Origin: Flavipsychrobacter sp.
GTDB taxonomy: Bacteria; Bacteroidota; Bacteroidia; Chitinophagales; Chitinophagaceae
Length of the DNA: 64,000 nucleotides
Reading direction: 5' to 3'
NCBI GenBank assembly: GCA_031292525.1
Contig: JARLGY010000064.1
Location: forward strand, 124,001-188,000
Program-made: the position numbers and the translations under genes
Shown: piece after piece, positions 52,762 to 62,224 of the stretch
How positions within the stretch are numbered: the stretch's first letter is position 1
How the letters are laid out: every line of letters begins with the position of its first letter
The notes under the pieces: model-generated
The model's input: only the letters and a program-made list of their open reading frames with translations
What the model was told of the DNA's origin: nothing
The model's database searches: none

Positions 52762-54072
52762 TTGAAAACGAAGACATTAAAAAAAGATAAAGTAAACATC
52801 ATCACCCTGGGCTGTTCTAAGAACATGGTGGATAGTGAAGTGTTGGGTGGTCAGCTTAATGCCAACGGCATAAAAGTGATGCACGAAAACACCCGGCTCG
52901 ATCATAATATCGTTGTAGTCAACACTTGCGGGTTCATAGACAAGGCCAAGGAAGAAAGTGTGAACACTATTTTGGAACAAGTGGATCTGAAACGTGCAGG
53001 CAAGCTGGATAAAGTATATGTTACAGGTTGCCTCAGCGAACGTTATCGTAACGACTTACTGAAAGAAATACCTGAAGTGGATGCGTGGTTTGGCACAATG
53101 GAATTGCCTTTGATACTGAAACAATTCAATGCCGATTATAAAACTGAATTAGTAGGAGAAAGGCTATTGGCTACTCCCAGCCACTATGCATATCTTAAAA
53201 TATCAGAAGGATGTAACCGCACCTGCTCTTTTTGTGCCATACCATTGATGCGTGGAAAACACGTCTCAAAAACCATAGAAGAAGTTGTAAACGAAGCTAA
53301 GCGCTTGGTACAAAAGGGTGTAAAGGAAATAATGCTCATTGCGCAGGAGCTTACCTACTACGGCCTGGATATATACAAGAAACGGGCATTAGGCGACCTG
53401 TTAAAGCACCTGTCAGATATAGAGGGATTAACATGGATAAGATTGCATTATGCTTATCCTTCTAAGTTCCCGTTAGATATTCTTGACGTGATCAAGGAAC
53501 GCGATAATATTTGTAACTACCTGGATATGCCACTGCAGCACATCAGCAACAATATGCTGCAGGCTATGAAACGTCAGATGGACAAACAGGAAATATACGA
53601 TCTGGTGGGCGAGATAAGAACACGTGTACCTGGTATTTGCATACGTACCACTCTGATAACAGGCTTTCCTGGCGAAACAAGGGATGATGTGGACGAGCTT
53701 AAAGGATTCCTCGAAGATGTACGCCTGGACCGCGTGGGTATATTTACATACTCGCACGAAGAAAACACCAGCGCCCATGTGCTTGAAGACCTGATACCGG
53801 CTGAAGAAAAAGAAGCCCGCGCACAGGAAATAATGGAGGTGCAACAGGAAATAAGCTATGAAAAAAACCAGGAAAAAATTGGCAATGAATACAAAGTGAT
53901 CATTGACAAGAAAGAAGCTGGCCGCTATCTGGGTCGTACAGAATTTGACAGTGTTGAAGTGGACAACGAAGTAATTATTGAAAGTGCTGAAAGACTGAAT
54001 CCTGGAGATTTTGTACAAGTACGCATTACCAAAGCTTACGATTATGATCTGGAAGGTGAAGTGATCATATAA
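52762..54072 (+). CDS. rimO: Ribosomal protein S12 methylthiotransferase RimO
   Basis: A 436-residue radical-SAM enzyme that adds a methylthio group to an aspartate of ribosomal protein S12. The N-terminal MTTase domain has LGCSKNMVDSE with Cys18 and the other cluster cysteines in NTCGF and TGCLSERY. The radical-SAM cluster is CNRTCSFC (Cys151, Cys155, Cys158). A C-terminal TRAM domain ends the protein. It is assigned RimO rather than MiaB by the CSKNxVDSE motif and the SEGCNRTCSFCAIP context. The start must be the TTG at 52762, because the first ATG in frame lies inside the conserved motif. Confidence 0.96.
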   Translation: MKTKTLKKDKVNIITLGCSKNMVDSEVLGGQLNANGIKVMHENTRLDHNIVVVNTCGFIDKAKEESVNTILEQVDLKRAGKLDKVYVTGCLSERYRNDLLKEIPEVDAWFGTMELPLILKQFNADYKTELVGERLLATPSHYAYLKISEGCNRTCSFCAIPLMRGKHVSKTIEEVVNEAKRLVQKGVKEIMLIAQELTYYGLDIYKKRALGDLLKHLSDIEGLTWIRLHYAYPSKFPLDILDVIKERDNICNYLDMPLQHISNNMLQAMKRQMDKQEIYDLVGEIRTRVPGICIRTTLITGFPGETRDDVDELKGFLEDVRLDRVGIFTYSHEENTSAHVLEDLIPAEEKEARAQEIMEVQQEISYEKNQEKIGNEYKVIIDKKEAGRYLGRTEFDSVEVDNEVIIESAERLNPGDFVQVRITKAYDYDLEGEVII

Positions 54073-54154
54073 TTCAACGCTCGGTATACAAAAACAGGCT
54101 TATTAAAACGCTAAGAATTAGTAAATATCTAGAAGTGAAAACTCAAAATGACTT

Positions 54155-54192
54155 AAAGCCGTTTCATATATGAAGCGGCTTTTTAATTTTTT
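54155..54192 (+). terminator. Terminator after rimO
   Basis: Arms AAAGCCGTTTCA (54155-54166) and TGAAGCGGCTTT (54171-54182), one G-T wobble, a 4-nt loop, followed by TTAATTTTTT. It lies about 85 nt past the rimO stop. Confidence 0.9.
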
Positions 54193-54337
54193 GCCATTTC
54201 CTTAAAAAGGCAAAAAAAAAGAATAAAAAAGTATTTACCACGCAATACAGCTAGGTGATTAACATTACCTTAATCATTAAGTAACACTCTCAAAGACATA
54301 ACCTTTTCATCACTTTTTGGTAACATGCCATTGGGGC

Positions 54338-54364
54338 TTTGATAACATGCTCATCCTACTTTCG
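54338..54364 (+). promoter_or_regulatory. Possible promoter of the giant adhesin gene
   Basis: TTTG (54338-54341) and TACTTTCG (54357-54364), which has one mismatch to TAnnTTTG, are separated by 15 nt, slightly short of the usual range. The predicted leader is about 58 nt. Confidence 0.35.
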
Positions 54365-54428
54365 CTGCAAATTGTAAATAAGCAATCTCTCTCTTTCTTA
54401 TTTCACTAATTAACAACGAAAAAGGCAT

Positions 54429-57400
54429 ATGAAATTATCATGTACAAGACACGATTGGGCCACCAAACGAAATCTATCAACATTTAAAAACAAGGAAAAA
54501 GTAGTTAAGTTTTTCACAGTAGCGCTAATCTTATTGATTGGTCAGGTGGGACGGGCTCAAACGTCAACTATCTACAGTCAAAATTTCGGTACTGCAGTAG
54601 TTGCCTCGTCAAGTGTAGCCAGTACACTTTCAGGCTCTGGAATTACCTGGGCATTAAGCGGTGCACAATCAGGAAATCTATCCATAGGCACATCCGTTTC
54701 TTCTACCACCTATAGCGGCGCCAGTGGTGGTGGCGCATTTGAGGATGGCGCCGGAACTCCCGTAATAGGTACAGGTATTGCCACTATAACAGGCTTAAGT
54801 ACCGCAGGCTATACAGGTATAGCAATATCTTTCGGTGCCTATAAATCTTCAAGTTCAGAAACAACAACATTAACCATATCCTATAGTACCGACGGTGGTA
54901 CAACATGGAACTCTACTCCATTGCTCACGCTTGTTGCCGCCAGTGGACTTTCAAATACAACATTCACAAACCTTGAAACAATAAGCAATATATCAGGAAG
55001 CCCCCTCGACAACCAAAGCAATTTGGCCCTGCAGCTAAAATTTACGCGTACTGCTACAGGTGGTAGTTTTAGGATGGACGACCTCACTATAACAGGTAGT
55101 GTTTCTGGTTTAGCTCCTTCACCTGCATCTCTTACAGGCTTTAATTATGTGGCAGGCAATGGTCCTTCAACAGCACAATCTTTCACTTTAACCGGTTCTA
55201 ATCTTACAAGCGGCGGTGGCAATATCACGGTAAATGGTTCTACCGATTATGAAATATCAACCGATGCAGGTGGCACAGGTACATACCACAGTTCATTAAC
55301 TATCCCCTATACAGGTACCGCGTTAAGTGCAACAACGGTATGGGCACGTTTAAAATCAGGTTTATCTTCAGGCACTTACAATGAAAACCTCACTTATTCA
55401 GGTGGTGGCGTTTCTTCTGCTAACTATGCTGTAACTGGCAATGTAAATGCAGGCGATTATTACTCTGCAAGCACAGGCGATTTAAATACACTTGCAACCT
55501 GGTCTTCAAATACAAATGGTAGCGGTGGCAGCAATCCTGCTAATTTTACAACTACCGGCATTAATTTTCATCTGGCAAATAGCAATCCGGGTACATTAAC
55601 CGGTACTGCAGGTGGTTCAATAACTTTCTCAAGTAATATTACTGGTGCTGCAGCGGGTCCGCTTACATTTTTGGGCACCTCTACAACAAGTGCAGCTACA
55701 CTAGCATTAAACGGCACAAATACATTCACTGGCGGGCTTACTGTTGGTGGCGCAGCTACAACTAATATCGGCATACTTTCATTGCCGGTTAGCGCAACTT
55801 CAAGCACCTTACCTTCAACAGGTACAGTAACAATCAATGCAGGCAGCTGTTTACTAGTTGCAGCAACCGGCGTCAGCTATTCTAATCCGTTAATATTGAA
55901 TGGCGTAGGTAACAGTACCGATGCAGGTGCTATACGCGCGGGTGTTCCATCTTTAACTTTTACAGGCAATGTTACATTAGGCGCTACAACTTATATCTAT
56001 TCAACCGGCACTAACGTAAACAACATCAACCTGCAAGGGAATGTATCTGATGGTGGCAATGGTTATGTAATACAAAAACAAGGCGGCGGTAATCTGAATT
56101 TTACCAGCAGCACACCAAATACTTGGTCTGGTGGATTGATCATGGCTAACGGAAATGTTTCCGTTAGTTCTACATCATCTATAGGTAACGGACCATTATC
56201 CTTCCCGGGTAGCAATGCAACCACCCTTACGCTCAACAATACATCGCAAACAATAAGCAGTCTTTCCAGTGTTGCAGGTGCAGGTCTACAAAATATAGCT
56301 TTGCCTGCAGGTGGTACTTTAACCATTAATCAATCTGGTAATACAACGTTTGGCGATGCAGCGGCTGGCTTGGTTACTATTACAGATGGCACATCTACAA
56401 GTACGGTAGAAAAACAAGGTGTTGGCACGCTCACACTTACAACCGGCGGTACTTCGGGTACAAGCAACAACACGTTCGGTACATTAAAAATAACTGGGGG
56501 TACCGTTATTTTGAACCCATATACTACGGTAACAAGCGGTTCCACTTCACTTATTCTAAATGGAGGGTCTTTAAGCACTAGTGGTATCGCGTCAAGCGCA
56601 GCTACATTCACTACACTTCAGCTTACCGACAATTCTACTATATCTTTATCCGCAAGTTCACACACATTGTCGTTTGCCGCAAGCAGCGCAGTAAGCTGGA
56701 CATCGGGAAAAACACTGATAATCAATGGCTGGCAGGGTAATTATACCAACGGCAGTTCACCTACTGGTGGTAGAATATATGTAGGTTCAGCCTCTGGCAA
56801 TTTATCTACTGCACAATTGGCTCAGGTTTTATTCTACAACGGTACCGACTATTACTTTTCTACACAAACATCAAGCGGAGAAATTGTTCCTAACGGAATA
56901 GATAACAACGTCACAGACTATTATTCAAACAGTAACGGTTCTATCGATGTTTTATCTACTTGGAATACGAATACAGCTGGCAGCGGTGGGTCAGCACCAA
57001 CTTCTTTTACCGCCAACTACCAGGTATTTCACCTTGCCAATAGTAATGCGGCTGCTATTTCAGGCAGTAGCTGGACAGTAAGCGGGACAGGATCTGCAAT
57101 AACGCTCGACCAGGGTGTAGATCTTACAATTAGCTCAACTAAAGCTATAACAGGTACCATCAACCTGGGCGCGGGTAGAACGCTTACTATATCAAACGCT
57201 ACATTACCAACACTTGGCACAATGGCCGCAAATAGTACTGTTGACTATCTTAATATCAGTGGTGGCATCTCTACTATTTCAGCTACCACCTATGGTAATG
57301 TAATATTTGATAACACTTCATATACCCCGGGGACGGGACAAACCCTTAACCTTGCAGGCAATCTTACATTACAGAATAGCGCTTCAATAAACAGCGTATC

Positions 57401-59900
57401 ATCTTCAGCCGGCGTCACACTCAACATTGCAGGTACTGGCAACCAAACCATTACCGGCAACAGCAATACCATTACGCTGTACAGGTTAACCAACAATACA
57501 AATACTACCGGTACGCTTACACTTGCTGCAAGTACACCTTTAGCTGTGAAGGATAATATAACCCTTGTACAGAACGGAAGTAGCAACCAGTTCAGCGATG
57601 GAGGAAATACAATAACTGCTGGCAACAATTTGTACATGGATGGCAATGCCGCAGGATATAATTTTACAGGTACAATAATTCTGAACGCAGCTTCAGGATC
57701 TGCAAACGTAGGGGCTAACAGCGGCGGAGCTTCAGCAATTGCTGCATCTTTAAACAATTTCCAGGTCAACACTACCGGCACTGCAATTACAAATTTCTAT
57801 CCAACTTCGGGCGGAGGTACAGTTAATGTAAAAGGCACATTTACAGTGGCAGCGACCACGGCTAAGGCGATCGCCTTCAATGCAAATACCATAAATCTGG
57901 GTGGCAACTTCACCTACAACCCAACAACCGATCTCACAGCAACTACAGGTGGCTCTATTGGTTCTATCACGTTTAGTGGTACAGCAGCTCAAACATTTAC
58001 TTCAGCATTCGTTACCACACCTGGTATAAATTTCAATAACTGGACTGTTTCAAACACATCCTCCACCGTCACACTTTCTGCACCTGTTAAAGTTGTAATG
58101 ATTACAACTATTAACTCGGGCGCAAACCTTGTGTTGAACAATCGTCTTCAAAGCTCCGGCAGTGCCAGTGGCTTAGTAAACAACGGTACTATATCTGGTA
58201 CAACTGGTGAGTTCTACTTATCAGGAACTAGTCTGGTGCCAACAATCTCAGGTACTGGTTCTATAAGCGTCCTTGAAAATGCAAGAACAGCCAATATCAA
58301 CCTTACAAGCGGCACACAAACCATTACAGATAGTTTACTGTTAACAGGCGCTGGTGGCACACTTACTATATCATCTGGTGCCAATATCAATATTGCACCT
58401 GGTGCTGTTGTCTCTTGGCCAACCGCTGCAACTACAGTACTTGCATCTGGCACAAACGGACTAGTATTAAAATCTGACAACACGGGTACAGGTCGCATAG
58501 ACCAAATGCCTGCTTCAAGCTCAATTACAGGTACTGTAAGCATTGAGCGTTATATACCCGGCCAGCGTGGCTATCGTCTCTTGGGTCAGCCATATACTGC
58601 CAACCAGGACCTATCTGCATTAACTCCATACTTCGACATTACGGGTATTACAAGCGGTTCTACTTGCTCAGGCACCAGTGCATCTGCATTCAGTTATACG
58701 CCAGGTACTTCTCCTGCTTTTACAGGCATTACCTCTGGTACTGGCGCTTTCCCTGCTGCAACTAATACATCCGCATCACAGTCAAACGGTATATTAGCTT
58801 TCGTAAGGGGTGCTAAAGGTGAAGGTTGCAACAGTAACCTTAACTATACTCCATCAAATGTAACTGTCGTTACTTCAGGCACCATCAACCAGGGTACCAT
58901 CACACAAGTAGTACCTGCAAATGGCTGGAATCTGATAGCCAATCCATATCCTTCACAGATCGATTTGAGTAGCGTTACCAACATCAGCAGTCTCGATCAC
59001 ATCAAAATAGTGAATCCTGCAGGTCAGTTTGTAAATGTTCATACCAATGGCACACAGTATGCAGATGGTTCTTCAAGTACTATCATTCCGGTAAATGGTG
59101 CTTTCCTTGCACATAATGGTACAGGCTCTGATCTTACACTTACATTCAGTGAAACAAACAAAACAGCTAGTACACCGGTAAGCACAGTATTTAAAACAAC
59201 TAATACTTACCCTACCCTGCAACTGTCTGTTTACAACGGCAATTCCTTCTGGGATAACTGGACGTTGAACATGAAACCTGGCACCCGCGAAGTTGCAGGT
59301 GATGCAGGTGATTTGGATAAAATAAGCAACGCTCAGTTTGACATCTACTCATTATCTAAAGACAATAAATCCCTGAACTTTGATGCTCGCGATGCAGATA
59401 CCATAGCAGATGGAGACATCATACATATGGGTATCCGTTCTGTACCGCAAAGCAACTATACGCTTGAAGTAAGTGAATATACCCTGCCGGTAAATAAAAC
59501 GGTTTATCTGCACGATAAATACACCAGCACTTACACTTTATTAAGTAATGGCCTTACTTATTCATTTGCAGTAAACGCTGACACAGCAAGCCAGGGACAA
59601 AACAGGATGGAACTGGTATTTAATAGCGACAAGACCGGTGTAAACAACATTAGCAATAGTGCCCAAGGTATCACTCTAGTACCTAATCCTGCAATCCGCA
59701 ACATCACAGTAACCTATGCAACCATATTTGCAGGCAGTAAAGACATCAGCATTGTAAACTTAATGGGGCAGGTAGTGACTCACATAAGTACTGCTGAGAG
59801 TAGTTTAACAATATCTGTTGACAACCTGCCTGCTGGCATGTACATGCTGAAGACAATTGTAAATGGCAACAGTATTACTGAGCGTTTCATTAAAAACTAA
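54429..59900 (+). CDS. Giant T9SS-secreted beta-strand-repeat adhesin
   Basis: An 1823-residue surface protein. The signal sequence is unusually long: a basic N-region of about 27 residues, then FFTVALILLIGQVGRAQ. Residues about 45-220 form a jelly-roll-like domain (YSQNFGTA..., MDDLTITG), and 225-340 an Ig-like module. From about 345 to 1370 come low-complexity Ser/Thr/Gly/Asn beta-strand repeats of the autotransporter-associated type. Within them a module starting DYYS is present twice (near 343 and 830, each ending FHLANSN). Residues about 1375-1700 include a domain with YIPGQRGYRLLGQPY, common before T9SS tails. The C-terminal 75 residues are a T9SS type A domain (LVPNPAIRNITVTY, LPAGMYMLKTIV). 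It is likely a large adhesin or matrix fibre. The exosortase-substrate-like gene starts 33 nt after its stop. Confidence 0.93.
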   Translation: MKLSCTRHDWATKRNLSTFKNKEKVVKFFTVALILLIGQVGRAQTSTIYSQNFGTAVVASSSVASTLSGSGITWALSGAQSGNLSIGTSVSSTTYSGASGGGAFEDGAGTPVIGTGIATITGLSTAGYTGIAISFGAYKSSSSETTTLTISYSTDGGTTWNSTPLLTLVAASGLSNTTFTNLETISNISGSPLDNQSNLALQLKFTRTATGGSFRMDDLTITGSVSGLAPSPASLTGFNYVAGNGPSTAQSFTLTGSNLTSGGGNITVNGSTDYEISTDAGGTGTYHSSLTIPYTGTALSATTVWARLKSGLSSGTYNENLTYSGGGVSSANYAVTGNVNAGDYYSASTGDLNTLATWSSNTNGSGGSNPANFTTTGINFHLANSNPGTLTGTAGGSITFSSNITGAAAGPLTFLGTSTTSAATLALNGTNTFTGGLTVGGAATTNIGILSLPVSATSSTLPSTGTVTINAGSCLLVAATGVSYSNPLILNGVGNSTDAGAIRAGVPSLTFTGNVTLGATTYIYSTGTNVNNINLQGNVSDGGNGYVIQKQGGGNLNFTSSTPNTWSGGLIMANGNVSVSSTSSIGNGPLSFPGSNATTLTLNNTSQTISSLSSVAGAGLQNIALPAGGTLTINQSGNTTFGDAAAGLVTITDGTSTSTVEKQGVGTLTLTTGGTSGTSNNTFGTLKITGGTVILNPYTTVTSGSTSLILNGGSLSTSGIASSAATFTTLQLTDNSTISLSASSHTLSFAASSAVSWTSGKTLIINGWQGNYTNGSSPTGGRIYVGSASGNLSTAQLAQVLFYNGTDYYFSTQTSSGEIVPNGIDNNVTDYYSNSNGSIDVLSTWNTNTAGSGGSAPTSFTANYQVFHLANSNAAAISGSSWTVSGTGSAITLDQGVDLTISSTKAITGTINLGAGRTLTISNATLPTLGTMAANSTVDYLNISGGISTISATTYGNVIFDNTSYTPGTGQTLNLAGNLTLQNSASINSVSSSAGVTLNIAGTGNQTITGNSNTITLYRLTNNTNTTGTLTLAASTPLAVKDNITLVQNGSSNQFSDGGNTITAGNNLYMDGNAAGYNFTGTIILNAASGSANVGANSGGASAIAASLNNFQVNTTGTAITNFYPTSGGGTVNVKGTFTVAATTAKAIAFNANTINLGGNFTYNPTTDLTATTGGSIGSITFSGTAAQTFTSAFVTTPGINFNNWTVSNTSSTVTLSAPVKVVMITTINSGANLVLNNRLQSSGSASGLVNNGTISGTTGEFYLSGTSLVPTISGTGSISVLENARTANINLTSGTQTITDSLLLTGAGGTLTISSGANINIAPGAVVSWPTAATTVLASGTNGLVLKSDNTGTGRIDQMPASSSITGTVSIERYIPGQRGYRLLGQPYTANQDLSALTPYFDITGITSGSTCSGTSASAFSYTPGTSPAFTGITSGTGAFPAATNTSASQSNGILAFVRGAKGEGCNSNLNYTPSNVTVVTSGTINQGTITQVVPANGWNLIANPYPSQIDLSSVTNISSLDHIKIVNPAGQFVNVHTNGTQYADGSSSTIIPVNGAFLAHNGTGSDLTLTFSETNKTASTPVSTVFKTTNTYPTLQLSVYNGNSFWDNWTLNMKPGTREVAGDAGDLDKISNAQFDIYSLSKDNKSLNFDARDADTIADGDIIHMGIRSVPQSNYTLEVSEYTLPVNKTVYLHDKYTSTYTLLSNGLTYSFAVNADTASQGQNRMELVFNSDKTGVNNISNSAQGITLVPNPAIRNITVTYATIFAGSKDISIVNLMGQVVTHISTAESSLTISVDNLPAGMYMLKTIVNGNSITERFIKN
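55455..55586 (+). repeat. First copy of the DYYS...FHLANSN module in the adhesin
   Basis: Encodes a 44-residue unit with TWSSNTNGSGGSNP at its centre. It matches the unit at 56916-57048 in length and in most positions, consistent with internal duplication. Confidence 0.8.
56916..57048 (+). repeat. Second copy of the DYYS...FHLANSN module in the adhesin
   Basis: Encodes the matching unit with TWNTNTAGSGGSAP at its centre. The two copies are about 1.46 kb apart and have diverged at DNA level. Confidence 0.8.
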
Positions 59901-59933
59901 TCTCAAGCAATAAAAAACAGCTAAACCAACGAT

Positions 59934-60146
59934 ATGAAATTCAGTAAAATATTATTGCTCCTTGCAGTTGCCGGTACTATCTCTTTTAAAATGATGGCAC
60001 AAGGTTCATTACCTGACGATCCGGATACAGCAGTACCATTGGATGGTGGCCTTAGTATAGCAATTGTAGCGGGTGTAAGCTACGGCGCCAAAAGATTAAT
60101 GAAAAACAGAAAAGTAAAAGAAGAAAGTAAAGCAAATAATAAATAG
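59934..60146 (+). CDS. Small PID-CTERM-like protein, candidate exosortase substrate
   Basis: A 70-residue protein. Signal peptide 1-22/23 (KILLLLAVAGTISFKMMAQ). The mature part is only about 12 residues (GSLPDDPDTAV), followed by the sorting-type motif PLDGG (35-39), a membrane helix (40-52, LSIAIVAGVSYGA) and a basic tail (KRLMKNRKVK). This three-part layout of motif, helix and basic cluster at the C-terminus is that of exosortase substrates, and PLDGG matches the PID-CTERM group of Bacteroidota. It begins 33 nt after the adhesin stop and ends at a strong terminator, so the two genes form a transcription unit. An exosortase gene lies 2.1 kb downstream. Alternatively it is a simple small membrane protein. 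Confidence 0.82.
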   Translation: MKFSKILLLLAVAGTISFKMMAQGSLPDDPDTAVPLDGGLSIAIVAGVSYGAKRLMKNRKVKEESKANNK

Positions 60147-60163
60147 TTAAGTAACTATATACA

Positions 60164-60202
60164 AACGCCCCATACATCAACGTATGGGGCGTTTTTTTTT
60201 AA
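60164..60202 (+). terminator. Strong terminator after the adhesin/PID-CTERM unit
   Basis: 13-bp perfect arms AAACGCCCCATAC (60164-60176) and GTATGGGGCGTTT (60183-60195), a 6-nt loop and a run of ten T ending at 60202. It may also serve the convergent gene ending at 60206. Confidence 0.97.
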
Positions 60203-60205
60203 GAT

Positions 60206-62098
60206 CTAGTTCAATAACATAGCGGGAACATCACCACCCAGTTGCTTTGCTTTTTGCGCATCTATATGCATCGAATCTGGCATGTTACGAAGTTTATAAA
60301 AATCAGATCTGGTAATATAATACAACGCAGCATTGCCATTCAGTGCTATAGCTTTATTCACATCGCGCATCCCGTCATCAAGCCTGTTCATATTACCTTC
60401 ACAAAGAGATCTATGATAATACATAAGGTCGTCATTAGAATCCAGTTGTTGGTAGCGGTCGTAATCCTGCATGGCAAGATCATATTTCTTGATGTAAAAA
60501 TAAGTCCATGCCCGTTTCTCCAAAGCGTCCTTCATATCTGGCTGCAAGGCTAGTGCTTGTGTATAGTTGCTGATGCTTGTAGCATACATCTTTGTAAACT
60601 CACAAGCCACACCATGATTGACTAATAAATTTGCCGTTGTTCTAACTATTGGCCTTCCATCCATAGAATCCTTAGCAATTGCTGTATCCAGGTATTTGAG
60701 TGGCAGTGTATTAAACTGGGGATCATTTACATCCAGGTACGGATCAGGCAAATTATATTGTAGTATATCTGTATAATATTCTGCCATCTGGTAATACCCA
60801 TAGTAGTCGTTCGGCTTATCGTCTATGTAATGTTGCCACAGGGCCACGCTGTTTCGCCATACCTTACTTTGATTATAGGCCATAAAAGCAAAAAGCACAC
60901 AGTAGAGCCCCAACACAATATTGATATGAAACCTGTATCTGGGCAATTGCAGCATAGTCCATTCATAAGCCTTGGCAACCCAAAAAAACAACCCTATATA
61001 AGCTATGTAAGTATATCTGTCAGCAAGAAAGGTACTGCCCGATGCTACTATCTGTAATACAAAAATTACATTGAATGTAAAAAAAGCAAGCGCAAACAAT
61101 ACAATGGTATTCCGCTTCGCTTTCCAGGTAATCAAAACTACTATTGCAGGCACAAGTACCAGGCACAGATAGGCCATAATAGGCACATGAAGAGGAAAGG
61201 CATAATAGGCAAGCATCTGGTATGGATAAACAAACTTTACCACATAAACGGCATATGCATACGCCCCCAACGCCAGCTTTTGTAAAACGTTATAATGTAC
61301 GAGTACCTCATCAGAACCTATCACCTTCTGGCTGGTAAGTATATACACATTAACAACCCCAAACGCGATAGACAAAAGCCACCAGGGCAGTTTTTCAAGT
61401 ATTAATGTTTTGGGGGTGTTCCATTTCCTTTTAAAGTAAACATCCAAAACCACCAAACACAACGGCAGAGTAACAGCCTGCACCTTCGCAAAACACGACA
61501 ATATAAAACACAATAGGGCACAGAGGTACCAGGTTATTTTATGCCTATCCCATTTTATGTAATTAATGTAAGCCAGCAAGGAAAGCAAGAAGAAAAATCC
61601 ATATAAAACATCCTTACGTTCTGTCACCCACGCTACAGATTCCACTCGCATAGGATGAAGGCCAAATAATAGCGCACCTAAGAAAGCCGCCCATTTCCCA
61701 ACGCCCATTTTTCTGAAAAGAAAAAACGCACATACTGTCGTACACAAATGAAGCAGCAAATTATCCAGATGGAATATAAAGGGCGAGGATAAAGTGTCCT
61801 GTGCAAAAAAGAAGTGTTCAATGGCATATGTAAAGGAAGTAAGTGGTATATAATTACCTATCGCATCAGCTGTGAATAAATGCAATACCCCACTCCAGCT
61901 CCAATCCTGCCCAAATTTGCTGAGTGCTACATTTCTCAGCAAATATTGAGGATCATCATAATCAACAAAATAAGCAGACAACGTAGGATAAAATACAAGA
62001 AAAGTAAGCCCCACCAGAAGCAATAGAAGCATCCAGGTTGCGGGCTGCTTACTAATAATACTGTTACTTTTTATATCATGTGGCGTACCTGTTATCAT
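60206..62098 (-). CDS. TMTC-like GT-C glycosyltransferase with C-terminal TPR repeats
   Basis: A 630-residue membrane protein. About eleven helices (about 22-410) carry the signatures of the TMTC/PMT-related group: the acidic loop YFVDYDDPQYLLRN, the segment LHPMRVESVAWVTERKDVLYG (about 150-172), and TFLADRYTYIAYIGLFF. The C-terminal 210 residues hold TPR repeats (YTQALALQPDMKDALEKRAWTYFYIKKYDLAMQDY and similar). Eukaryotic TMTC proteins O-mannosylate cadherins; bacterial relatives probably glycosylate exported proteins, but this is unproven. It is divergent from the exosortase gene and converges on the adhesin unit. A second member is at 63223. Confidence 0.88.
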   Translation of the reverse strand: MITGTPHDIKSNSIISKQPATWMLLLLLVGLTFLVFYPTLSAYFVDYDDPQYLLRNVALSKFGQDWSWSGVLHLFTADAIGNYIPLTSFTYAIEHFFFAQDTLSSPFIFHLDNLLLHLCTTVCAFFLFRKMGVGKWAAFLGALLFGLHPMRVESVAWVTERKDVLYGFFFLLSLLAYINYIKWDRHKITWYLCALLCFILSCFAKVQAVTLPLCLVVLDVYFKRKWNTPKTLILEKLPWWLLSIAFGVVNVYILTSQKVIGSDEVLVHYNVLQKLALGAYAYAVYVVKFVYPYQMLAYYAFPLHVPIMAYLCLVLVPAIVVLITWKAKRNTIVLFALAFFTFNVIFVLQIVASGSTFLADRYTYIAYIGLFFWVAKAYEWTMLQLPRYRFHINIVLGLYCVLFAFMAYNQSKVWRNSVALWQHYIDDKPNDYYGYYQMAEYYTDILQYNLPDPYLDVNDPQFNTLPLKYLDTAIAKDSMDGRPIVRTTANLLVNHGVACEFTKMYATSISNYTQALALQPDMKDALEKRAWTYFYIKKYDLAMQDYDRYQQLDSNDDLMYYHRSLCEGNMNRLDDGMRDVNKAIALNGNAALYYITRSDFYKLRNMPDSMHIDAQKAKQLGGDVPAMLLN

Positions 62099-62211
62099 TG
62101 CCTTGTCTCTATATTATAAACTGATTTAAGTAGTGGTTTAAAATTACAAAGTTCCGTTCATCATTAATATTTATTCACTTTACAATGACTAAACCATTGA
62201 CAATTAATAAC

Positions 62212-62219
62212 TATTTTTG
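62212..62219 (+). promoter_or_regulatory. Predicted -7 element of the exosortase gene, very close to the start codon
   Basis: TATTTTTG is a perfect TAnnTTTG element only 5 nt upstream of the ATG at 62225. If used, the transcript would start at or inside the start codon and be leaderless. A TTG at 62198-62200 leaves only a 12-nt spacer. Confidence 0.35.
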
Positions 62220-62224
62220 TCAAA

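Larger units (their letters stand above)
54073..54428. other. Intergenic region before the giant adhesin gene
   Basis: 356 bp without a credible gene. It holds the rimO terminator (54155-54192), an A-rich stretch (about 54212-54231) and a possible promoter for the adhesin (54338-54364). The last 65 nt before the start codon are pyrimidine-rich (TCTCTCTCTTTC) and then carry AACGAAAAAGGC just upstream of the ATG. No RNA gene was recognised. Confidence 0.5.

Noticed and set aside
54073-54428. A small RNA or riboswitch in the long leader of the adhesin gene
   Set aside because: Apart from the rimO terminator no stable or known structure was recognised; the remainder is low-complexity and pyrimidine-rich.
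55568-58543. Several open frames of 60-160 codons on the minus strand rich in Val and Pro
   Set aside because: They are shadows of the low-complexity Ser/Thr/Gly repeats of the adhesin; no start signals or domains.
54429-59900. Repetitive DNA that could suggest a CRISPR array or a satellite
   Set aside because: The repeats are degenerate, in frame and protein-coding; there are no regular spacers or identical repeat units.
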